Below are positions 23,282 to 33,288 of a DNA stretch of 64,000 bases, piece by piece. Source of the DNA: Cordia subcordata (Eukaryota; Streptophyta; Magnoliopsida; Boraginales; Cordiaceae); the NCBI GenBank assembly GCA_028554755.1, contig JAPTOF010000002.1, positions 12,573,001-12,637,000 on the forward strand. The letters are read 5' to 3'. Under the pieces are notes generated by a model. The model searched no databases. It saw only the letters and a list, made by a program, of their open reading frames with translations, and was not told where the DNA came from. Numbering within the stretch: the stretch's first letter is position 1; every line of letters starts with the position of its first letter. The position numbers and the translations under genes were made by a program.

Positions 23282-24090
23282 TTTGATTAACTACCCCAAA
23301 AGACTTAAACTCATTGAGATAATAGTAACGAACCTAAATTATTATAAAGTGCACACAAATCTCACAAAAAACCAATATGAACGGAGCATCATAGACTCCA
23401 ACCCAAATAGCAACATCCTCATTATACCAAACAAAATAGAAAAATCTCACTAAAAACCAATATGGAACGGAGCATTACATGCTCCCCCTAAACATGCAAC
23501 GTTCTCATCATTCCAAACGACAAACTCCTTGTTCCAATAGGATCAACATCTTAAAATAATAGCATACCAAACACACTATAAATTTAATTGACTAGCCCAA
23601 AAGACTTAAACTCGTTGAGACAATAGTAATGAACCTAAACTATTACGATATACATACAAATTTCACAAAAAACCAATATAGGATGGAGCATCACAAACTC
23701 TATCCCAAACATGCAACGTCCTCATCATACCAAACAAAATAGACAAATTTCACTAAAAACTAATATGGAACGGAGTATTATAGACTCCTCCCAAACATGC
23801 AATGTCTTCATCATGCCAAACAAGAGACTTCCCCCCAAACATTCAACGTCCTCATCATGCCAAACAAAATAGAACACAGTCCAGGACACCTGGCAACATG
23901 GAATCTGCCCAGGGCAGACTCTGATACCACATGTATAGCCTAAGCCTAATTATTGGTCTGTCACCACATTAAACCTAATGACCTAGCCCAAAATTCTTAA
24001 ATTTGTGGTAACAGTAGCAATAAACCTAAGCTATTATATATATAATGCACATAAATCTCACGAAAAACTTGTATGAGATGGGGCATTATA
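23282..24090 (-). repeat. Degenerate LTR retroelement fragments with a PBS
   Basis: A minus-strand primer-binding site, TGGTATCAGAGTC, occupies 23929-23917. It is preceded in that orientation by an LTR-like sequence (about 24085-23932) ending in CA. Downstream, two diverged direct repeats (about 23282-23530 and 23578-23830) share ACCAATATGGAACGGAGCAT and CATGCAACGTCCTCATCAT. These look like tandem remnants of LTRs from one family. No coding sequence remains. Confidence 0.55.
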
Positions 24091-24099
24091 GGGCTTCCC

Positions 24100-25160
24100 T
24101 CTATTTTAAAATCCCCCATAATTTCACTCTATATTCTAAAATGAAGCATGATACCCTATTAGAAAAGGAAAAGATATGTCACGTTTTTAAAAAAAAAAAA
24201 TAGAACAAGATTATAAGATAATTTTGATAGCATAAGGGTGTGTGATGCACTTTTGGCAAGTGGTACGAGGATTCAGTGGTTTTTTTTTTTTTTTTGTGTG
24301 CTAAGTGAGGATTTAGTTTATTTTACTCTTTTTTCCCTTTTTGTAGGTTAGAAGAAAAGGATTATCATTTATCTTTTCTTGTTGGTCGTAGATTATCATT
24401 AATCCAAAGACAACTATATGATTAGTCACATTAATTAGTGAGCTCAAAATCTTAAAGTAGAACTCTAGTGTATTATCATCAAAAAAGATTTGTGATTTCT
24501 AAAGTTGGAGCATAGATTGAATGATCGTATACCTCACTTCAATACCTTTTCTTGGCTTTCCTATGCTGATCCATCCAGTGATGGCTTTTCCTAATTTCAG
24601 AAGGTCACGCAATCGAGGTCACTCACTTTGTACGCCAATTTTATTCTGGCCCCAGTCTTCCTTTAAAAAAGACAAATAATGAATGCAAGTAGAATTTTTC
24701 TCTTGTTACCACATGGCAACAAATCATTTAAATAGGCCCAAGCATTTGAGCAATTGCAGCCATACCAAAAAAGTAGTGTTTTTTTGTCGGAAGGAAAAAA
24801 GTCGTGTCAGAAATTATTGAGTATTATGCGGTTTATGAGTATGCATGTATTATTATTTGTCCATAATGAATTTGACATACAACTAGGGTGTACATAATTT
24901 AATTTGGTTTAATTTAATTATATTTTAGATTAAATCAAAATCAGTTGATTTATATTTGAAATAAAGTAATTGCTTTTTTGGTCAAGTACATAACCAAATC
25001 AAACCAAACCAACATAGATAAATTGGTTCAATTTGGTTTGGTTTTTGACTTTTTTAAAAAAAATTAAAAACAACTTAAATTGTGTAATAAAATTAAAAAA
25101 AAACAGCTCGATTTACTATCCATAAAACAAATTTAATATCATAAGATTTTACCATTAAAA
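24100..25160. other. Intergenic, no gene recognised
   Basis: Contains homopolymer runs near 24190 and 24280 and, at about 24885-25060, an AT-rich stretch with AATTTGGTTTGG/CCAAACCAA inverted motifs that is probably a decayed MITE. Confidence 0.5.
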
Positions 25161-25164
25161 CTAA

Positions 25165-25860
25165 TATGGGATCGAGCTACGCCCTTCCCCTGACCAATCC
25201 AACTCGACCAAATTACCCAAATATGGTTGCACGTGAGGTCAATCTTGATCCATGACATCATCCTGACCTTAGGAAATCATCCTAAGCCTAAACGTCATCC
25301 TTATCTCAAAGGTCAATCTTGATCCCATGGCCATCCCGATCCCAAGGTTATTCCCGACCTCTAAGGGTATCTAAATTGACTTCTCGACCTTCAAGGGCAT
25401 CTCAGTGACATCCCGACCTCTAAGGATATCCTAATGTCTAACACCTATTGTACTTTCTTCACACACTAGGTACAATGACACCTTCAGCAGGCCCACGTAT
25501 CCCAAGGAATGTCCTATAAATATCCCAGTGCACAACAAAGAGGGGTGAACTATTCTATATGCAAAAGAGGCTTGAAAGATAGAAGCTCTTTCCTCTCTCT
25601 TCTCTCTCCCTCTTTAATTTACATTTTTATGAAGTACTTACTAACTTAACCGTTGGAGGGGCTTAACACCATACCTCCACCAACGTGTAACCTTCCCTTG
25701 TAGGTCTCTTGTCACCAGAGCTATCCATGTCAGAGCTTGAAGATCCAATACTTTATCTGATCTTTTACCGGATCAAAAACAAAGGAAGAGTGTAGCTATA
25801 GATCATTGGTTAACGTTTGGAAATATAGTCTTGAGGTTAAGGTTTGACACCTAAAATACA
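25165..25860 (+). repeat. LTR-like fragment with internal TATA box, possibly Ty3/gypsy
   Basis: The stretch has higher GC than its surroundings. It carries degenerate short repeats around ATCCCGACCTCTAAGG (25255-25435), a TATAAATA box at 25515-25522, a pyrimidine-rich CTCTCTTCTCTCTCCC tract and a run around GTTGGAGGGG and CCTTGTAGGTCTC. This layout (repeats, promoter, pyrimidine leader) is common in gypsy LTRs. No TG/CA ends, PBS or TSD could be fixed, so the assignment is tentative. Confidence 0.45.
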
Positions 25861-25879
25861 TGCATATATACATTAAGCT

Positions 25880-26058
25880 AGGGATGAATATGGTTTGGTT
25901 TGTTTTGTGTGTCTATTTTAATCCAAACAAAGCCAATTGGGTTCCATTTGAAATTAAGTAGTTAGTTTTTATAAACCATATAACATAACCAAATTAACCC
26001 TAACTTTTTGGTTGGTTTGGATTGGTTTAATTGGTTTAACTAACCCGTATTCACCCCT
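25880..26058. mobile_element. 179-bp MITE with GGTTTGGTTT-rich arms
   Basis: The ends AGGGATGAATA and TATTCACCCCT are inverted with one mismatch. If the ends are taken as GGGATGAATA/TATTCACCC, a 3-bp duplication CTA flanks the element. The interior carries GGTTTGGTTTG and AACCAAATTAACC inverted motifs. Non-coding. Confidence 0.65.
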
Positions 26059-28759
26059 ACGTACAAAAAAGTTATTGTTAAGTCTATGACTTTAACTTTG
26101 TATTTACACTTTGGAAATTTAACTCGAAATGTGAAAAATATAATCCTTCTATAAGTTAATTAAACATATCAAGACATGGCTAGCAACTTTTGGAGCTTAG
26201 TTAATTTGATTAAAGTTGTGCATCAGATTAGCATAACAAATGGAGAATAAAAGGGGAGAAATTAAACAAAGATAAGAGGAAAAAGAAGGGAAATTATATA
26301 ACCAACTAAGTTGTCATATCCAAATATGTAATGCTTATATCATCGAGAAGACAGCTTTTCATTATATGATCTCCACTAAGGATGTTGGCCAAGTGATGTA
26401 GATAATGGTATATAAACAAAAAAACATTATCATTTTAATTAAATGCTTGGTACAAAAGCTAGCTAATGTCTTATAATTGTTCATATTGCTTTTGAATTAT
26501 GGAAACTTCATAATCCAAGAATCTTGCTAAGATAGTTGAGGTTTTATTTTAAAATTAATTGATAGTAGGTGGAATAATTAAGATTTAATATGAAGGACGA
26601 TTTTAATAATTTTTTTTGTAGGACAAGAATATATCATAATATATATGCCCTCTCCACTACTCCCCTTCCCACTCATACTTGTGATTTGGATTTATGAGCT
26701 ACGAGTGATTAAGTAACTGGAACTGAGTTAGGATATACAGGAGTTGATGGATTACATATGGATGAATGCGCAATGGTCAATAAGGTGGGTAGATGCATGA
26801 TGGACAAGACTAGCCTTGATTAATCAACCCAACCATTCACAAAATTCAAATCACAAAAAAAAGTAGGTAAAGCGATGGACAAAAGGTATTTTTAAAAAAT
26901 TATCCTTTTTTAGAATTTAAATTTCATGAATGGTTGAGAAGATATGATCCATGCATAAATGATTAAGATTTCTCTCATATAATATGAGAGAGCATTTAAT
27001 ATGAGAGGATCCTAATCTCTTGACTAATGCATAACAAACAAAACTAAATTGCGGCAAAAAGGGATGGATCACAATTCATATATGGATATATGCATATGAG
27101 AATTGAATAAGGGTAAACCAAGGGTGTAATTACTAATTAGTGTTAATTAAATAAACATGGAGTTCTATCTTAAAATCAATTGGTACTAATAAGAGGAGAA
27201 ATCTAAAATGCAGTGGCAAAGCCACTATTATGAATTATGAAAAGTGGGCAACCGCCTCCTTTAATTTTTTGGGTAAAAAGTATTATTAAAAATTTTTCCA
27301 GAAAAAATTAAAATTAGATTTGTCCCCCTTATAGTAATAGAAGATAAGAAGAAGACAAAGTAAAAACATAAATCTATTTCAGTTTTATCTCAAATCTATT
27401 TGATTGTTATGATAATGTGACATAAAGATAATCTCTAATATTAAAATATATAATTATATCATTGGAATAATAGTGGTGAATCAAATAATGTATTTTACTC
27501 TTTAGTACTATTGAGAATGAGATTATCCTGCATCATTGTCTTTTTCAATTTTAATTAATGAAAATATGTTATTGATATTTGCTAGTAGCTATTTTGAATG
27601 CATTACTTATTTACATAAAATATTTTGCAATATATAAATTATTTTTTTTAATTATTATAATTTTGTCCCCTTCATTTGAAACCCAAACTTTGCTATTTCT
27701 AAGATCTAATATAGTAAACTTAAAACTTCTAATTTCTTACGTGACAAAAATATATTGTAAGAAATATGGTAAGTTTAATCATATAACACTTCAGTAGCTC
27801 TGCATGAGCTGCATGTTCATATAGAAAGTTAAGACTTCAGGGAGTGTCTTGTTTTGCTTTATAAGCTTTTAGAGTGGGGAGATGTGGATAACACCTCTTT
27901 TTGTGTCAGCTATTCCCATCATTCACGGAACGCAATTGATTGTAAATTTGATAATCAAGCGGAAGTGAATATAACATCGGATTTGGATTTTTTCGTAATT
28001 TTTTTTTTTTAATAATTCGACGACAAAGGGTTATTTAACTCGATCGTCTAGCCTCTTCGCCCTCCTTCAACAAAATGAATTTTCGAATCAACGATTGAAT
28101 TATATTTCATCATTCCTAGGGACAAGTCTTGTTAGAGCTTCAACCTGCTCATGACTAGGTCGATAGGTTTGCAAATTTCATTAGCTAAAGAAGGAACTTG
28201 CTATGCTGCCTTTTTTTCCCGATTTATCAGAACATATCAAACTTTCTACCAATTGATTTAAAAATAGCACGTTCTTATCTTTTTTTGTTCATTTCTGCCA
28301 AAATATAGCTATCATAACAATGGGCAGACGAAGTTATTGAACGATTCAAATGTCCTCTGCAAGGACTAAGAGTTATTTCTCGGAGAAGTTCCAAACACAT
28401 AAAATATTAATCATATTGTGGTAGATTGAATTTCCTTTCTAAAACCAAAGATGAAAAAGTGACGAGTCTTTTTGAGATAAATTAGTTAAGGGTAGCTTAA
28501 TAGGACAAATGGGACTAGTTTTCAGCTTCTTGAGAACTTGCTAGGTAAGCGAGGAGAAAAGACACAGAAGTGCACCCAATAATTGTGTTACTATAACTTA
28601 ATGATTCTTTCTTTCCCCCCAACTTAACAAAGAATGAAGGTGTCATCCAACAACATCTTTTAAAAGTTGTTGCATGAGAAATGTTTAATACATAAATGGA
28701 TAGTGTACTTCATTATAGCTTCTTGTAGACTTGAGGGGACGTTCGCTTCAATGCATAGT
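26059..28759. other. Intergenic, no gene recognised
   Basis: No credible gene. A palindromic run with CTCTCATATAATATGAGAG lies near 26970. The stretch from about 27230 to 27800 has GTCCCCCTT-type motifs resembling decayed DNA-transposon ends and one short hydrophobic ORF (27579-27797) of no recognisable family. Confidence 0.5.
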
Positions 28760-29275
28760 AATTAGGATAGAACTCACGAATTACCGTTCTATGATTTGTC
28801 TTATTAATTTATTAGTTTTTATTTTTTTGTGATTTAAAATTTATCACATTACCATGTATACTTTTCAAAATATGGTAATAACCTCACATCTTAGTTTTTT
28901 TTTAGATTAACTTACTGGGCATTATAAATGTATGTTTTTGCATATATGAGCATTAAGACTTTCAATATGTCTAATATAATTTCACCAAAATTACTCTTAC
29001 TTTCAACTAACAATGAATATTAGATAATAAAAGAAAAGAAAAACAATTGTACCATATTTTATAAAGTATAAGGGAGTAGTATGATAAGCTTTAAAGGACA
29101 TAAGGGAGTAATTAGCGAACTAAACAAATCACAAGAGGTAATTAGTTAATTAGATAGATCATGGGGGAATCGGATAACGTGTCACATTTTGGAAAACATA
29201 GCAGGTAATGCTGTACATTTTAAAATATAGAGAGAAATCAGTTAATTAGACAAATTATAAGAAACTAACGTGTAT
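28760..29275. mobile_element. Inverted-repeat (possibly MULE-like) element A
   Basis: The left arm TGTGATTTAAAATTTATCACA (28828-28848) continues into CTTTTCAAAATATGG. The right arm (about 29187-29262), read inverted, has TTTTAAAATGTACAGCATTAC and TTTTCCAAAATGTG. Within the right arm the unit AATTAGTTAATTAGAnAAAT recurs. The same arms are found in element B at 30240-30650, so this is a family rather than a chance palindrome. There is no coding potential. Confidence 0.45.
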
Positions 29276-29732
29276 GCATTGTGTCCTAATCATTAAGTCA
29301 ACTCATGAAACAAGTTTAAAACATTTCAAAAAAATTACAAATTCAAAACAACACAACGGTTACCATATAATTTTGATAAAATACTAAAAGATGTGTATTT
29401 TACTCGTTCAACAAGTATCCACTTTATTTTGGAGTAAGAAAAAATACTTACAAACACGCAAAAGATTAGGCAAATGATCACCATGACCAGCTATATACAT
29501 GCACAAAGAAAAGTAATGTTGAGATAGAAATCCAAATGTCAGATCTTAGTCCACACCACGGAAAAAGAGCTCACACGATGCAGGTGATGGGAACACTTTC
29601 ATCTGAATCAAAAAGAGCAGGAAACCTTTGGACCGTCCAAAAAAAAAAAAAGGTGTTACGATATACGTGGTGGCTTGAGTCCCCAGCCAAATGGCCTGCA
29701 TTATGAGATCAAGCTGAAAAGGAAAAAAGAAA

Positions 29733-29875
29733 GGGTAGCGCCAATGGTAAGTAGTAAAAGGCGATTTTCTTGAACTTATGAGTTCAAGTCTTGCTAACTG
29801 CTGTAAAGATAAGACTTTTGACTTACATGGTATATCACTGGTTAGTAGGTAAAAATATTTTCCAAAAAAGAAAAA
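29733..29875 (+). mobile_element. Possible tRNA-derived SINE
   Basis: A Pol III A box-like TAGCGCCAATGG (29736-29747) and a B box-like GTTCAAGTC (29782-29790) lie about 35 bp apart, as in tRNA-headed SINEs. A tRNA-unrelated body follows and then an A-rich tail (about 29857-29880). I could not define a target-site duplication. Confidence 0.4.
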
Positions 29876-30239
29876 AAAGCCATTATGAATCATCATATAT
29901 GTTCTCTTGTAGTTCTAGGAGTTTTGATTATTTTGATGTTTTTGTAAATGTTAGTAGCTTAGGTCACAAATTTTGCTTATGAGATTTTGAACTTAATATA
30001 CACATTTGCTTGTCTGGCAAAAACGAGAGGAAGAAAAAAAAGTAACATTGTTAATGAACATAAAAGTTCATTGAGTTGATGAGCTCGATGAGCACAGACT
30101 TTGTTGCGTGATCAACTGATGATAGCCTTTTAGAAGCCACAGGACTGATAAGCTAGCTAGCCTTCTTATTTATGCTTGGTAGACTTTGATTGCTAATTAG
30201 TAAACTGCAAAATGTACTATATTTGGTCTGTTTAAATAG

Positions 30240-30650
30240 TTGGTTATTTTTTTGTGGTTTAAAATTTATCACGTTATTACTTTGTGCTTTTAAAAAAGTG
30301 ACACATTACTTCTGTGTGATTTGTCTAGTTAACTGATTACTCTCCTGTATTATATATATAGTTAGCTGATTAATCTCCTCTATTTTTAAAGCTTACCAAA
30401 TAAGGTATTTTTTTCTGTTATTATCTTAACATTGTTAACTCAAAATAAGGTATTTTTGTAAAAATATACAATACATACATTACAAGTTTTAACACTTATA
30501 GATGGGAAAAAAAGTGCTTATGGATGGTGAATCATAAATTAATTTGAATGGAAAATGTTAAGGTAAAAGGTTATGCGCTATCTTTTCAAAAGTGTAAGAA
30601 GGTAATGTGGTAAATTTTAAATGACAATCAGTTAATTGAACAAACTATTG
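30240..30650. mobile_element. Inverted-repeat (possibly MULE-like) element B
   Basis: The left arm GTGGTTTAAAATTTATCACG with TTATTACTTTGTGCTTTT (30254-30292) is the inverse of the right arm, whose reverse complement reads CATTTAAAATTTACCACATT and then ACCTTCTTACACTTTTGAAA (30582-30623). It is related to element A. Confidence 0.45.
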
Positions 30651-30797
30651 AGATTAATATTAAGTAAATTAGTGCCAAGTAGAGGAAGTGATTAGTTATA
30701 ATTTTTAACACCCTTTTGCATTTGACTTGTGATTGATTTGTTGAACAGACAATTAGTTAATGATCACACCTGAGTTGTAAATGATTGTAAAGGCCTA

Positions 30798-31129
30798 TGT
30801 TGAATGTGGCCCGTATTCTTGGACAATAAGAATAGCAGATTTCCTTGTTAGCATATTATCTTATTCGCTTGTTACTTTTTGTAGCACATAATTAATTAGT
30901 TGCCTTTTCTGCTTAATAGGTTTAGGAAACCTTTGCACTATAAATTTGTTGCAATACTCATTATGTTATGTGTGAGAGAGAAACCAAAGTGAGAGCCTTG
31001 TAGCATTCGTGATCAATAATAGAATTATGCTCTGCTGCCCGTGGACGTAGGTTTTAAAGCCGAACCACGTAATTCTTGTGTCCGTTATTTCTTCTCGTAT
31101 TCTTCGTGTTTGCATGTTTTTCCCCAACA
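30798..31129 (+). repeat. 5' LTR of the Tork-like copia element
   Basis: Begins TGTTGAATGTGG and ends TTTTTCCCCAACA, with TGTTG/CAACA inverted ends. It holds GTAGCACATAATTAATTAG and a likely promoter around ACTATAAATTTG (30938-30949). Confidence 0.95.
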
Positions 31130-31681
31130 AACTGGTATCATAGCTTAGGTATTAATCCGCTACTTGAGGGAAAAAGGAAAAATCAAAACTCACTGTGAAA
31201 CCAAAATTTCTCAAAACCAAACGGTGCCTAACCAAACAAAGGTCTTTGTTCGGCGAGGAGTGCTCTGGTGCTGTCTACGTTGAGCGTTAGTGGTTGGAGT
31301 GGAAGCTTGCATCGGTGGGTTGTGGTTCGTGTTTGGGTTTGAAGAATAAGCGAAGAAGATAGAGTTCGCGTGCTTTTGAGGTTGATTTTTGGTATTCAGG
31401 TATTATTTTTTGGAAATTGGTTCAAGTTTATAAAACAGGTTTAGGGTTTGTAGGCTTTGGGTCTTTGGGTTTATTTGGATCAGGCCTGGGTAGTGGCCTT
31501 GTCCAATTTTAGTTAGGTCTTGGGTCTTGGGTCAATTAATTTTTTGTTGGGCTTGGGTTCTAGGCAGAAAAATAATAAATTTCTTTTTTTTGGGTTTGGG
31601 CTTAGTTTAGGCCAAAAGAATTAAAAAAAAGAATTTTTTATTTGGGTTTAGATTTAGTCCTAAAAAAAAATTTCTGACTAG

Positions 31682-31911
31682 TTGACCTATGTGACCGCGT
31701 TGACCGGTGTTGACCGAGGTTTGACTTTGATGTTGACCATTGACCAAGGGTTGACCGAGTTTGACCAAAGCCTTACCCCACATTTTTCGACGTGCCGAGT
31801 CTGTTTTTAGGCTCTATTTTTCTAGATTATGCTCCGAAGTACGAGTTTAGGGACGGTGTTGACTTTGACCAATAGGTTTGACTTTGACCGGTGTTGACCA
31901 AAGTTGACTAG
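31682..31911 (+). promoter_or_regulatory. Cluster of 14 W-box-like TTGACY motifs in the copia leader
   Basis: Fourteen TTGACC or TTGACT hexamers, all on the plus strand, occur within 230 bp of the untranslated leader between the PBS and gag. TTGAC[C/T] is the core bound by WRKY factors. Part of the region belongs to a tandem duplication of about 145 bp that also repeats TTTTTCGACGTGC (31785 and 31926). Whether the cluster is bound or is simply a leader repeat cannot be told from sequence. Confidence 0.6.
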
Positions 31912-31959
31912 GGGTGTTCCTAAGGTTTTTCGACGTGCTGAATCCGTTTTTGCAGTCCA

Positions 31960-33288
31960 TTGAGCCAAATTCTATCCCGAAGTGTGAGTTTTGAGCAAAC
32001 GAAGTTGTCTTCCACAGGTGAAAAGTTTGAAATCAAGAAGTTTGACAGAAGAATGAGTTTCAGTCTTTGGAGAATCAGATTCAAGGCATTTATGACAATG
32101 CAAGAACTTTGGAAAGTCATCGAAGAAATGATCCCGGTAAAGATGGAACCAGCAGTAAGAGAAGAACTCGAAGCGAAAGCCTTGAGTGCAATATATATGT
32201 CCGAGACAAATGAAGTATTGCTGGAGATTGCTGAGAAGACGACAGCAATTGAGGCTTGGAATACTTTGGTGGAATTGTATGCATCTAAATCTCTCACCAA
32301 TCGCCTCTACTTGAAGAAACGATTGTATCATCTTAAAATGAAAGAAGGTACCTCACTAAAACAACACCTTGATGAGTTTACCTCTTGTTTTATTGCTTTG
32401 AAGGATGTGGGTGTTAAAATTGATGACGAAGATCAAGCTATGATCGTATTATGCTCCTTACCGCCTTCATATATGAACTTTGTGGACACTATGTTGTTCG
32501 GGAGGGATAAAATTACCTTTGAAGATGTGATTACTTCATTAAAATCGAAGGATCTTCAAACACATATTCTGGGACATAAGGAAGAAGTTCATGGGAAAGG
32601 TTTAATGAGTAGAGGGAGATCAGATAATAGAGGGGGATCTTCGGGTAGAAAGAAAAGCAAGTCAAGGTCAAAATCAAGAGCAAGGAAGCTACGCTGATTC
32701 GAGTGTGGTGAAAAGGGTCACATTAAGAAAGAATGTCCAAAACTAAAAAAGGGAAAGAAAAAGGTGGAGAATTTAGCTAATGTGGTGAAGAGTGCTGGCA
32801 GTGATGGAGATAACTCGAGTAGTACCAGGGAAGTTTTGACTGTGAGTGGATCACAGTGGCATAATCAATGGATTCTTGATACTGGTGCAACGTTCCATAT
32901 GTGTCCTAGGCGCGACTGGTTCTCTTCTTATTCCAAAAGAGAAGGGAAAGTCTTTCTAGGCAATGATCTTTCGTTAAAGGTGGAAGGAATGGGCATCGTA
33001 AATATCAAGATGTTTGATAGTATTAAAAGATCTCTCGAGTGTTGGCATGTACCGGAGCTGAAGAAAAACTTGATTTCTCTTGGGCGTTTGGATTCTCATG
33101 GATACAAATTTCAAAGTGAGAATGGTGTCTTAAAAGTGACCAAAGGTGCAATTGTGCTCTTGAAATGGAACTTGACTGGCGGCCTATATGTCCTTCAAGG
33201 TAGTACAGTTACAGGTGTTGCAGCTGTTACATCCGAGGAGAGTGATTATGACACTACGCAGTTATGCACAAAAGGTTGGGCCATATGA
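31960..33288 (+). pseudogene. Tork-like copia gag and protease, broken
   Basis: The open frame 31960-32697 encodes a UBN2-type gag with FDRRMSFSLWRIRFKAF, SKSLTNRLYLKKRLYHLKM and a basic RGRSDNRGG/KSKSRSKSRA tail. It has no upstream ATG; the first in-frame ATG is at 32053, inside the domain, so the true start seems lost. A TGA (32695-32697) falls exactly on the first Cys of the CCHC zinc knuckle, and the remaining ECGEKGHIKKEC is intact. The frame continues into the protease (WILDTGATFHMC near 32870, active-site DTGA intact) and ends at 33288 after a frameshift near 33270. Confidence 0.92.

Noticed and set aside
27579..27797. Hydrophobic 72-codon ORF
   Set aside because: Extremely AT-rich, no conserved motif, and set in decayed repeat DNA.
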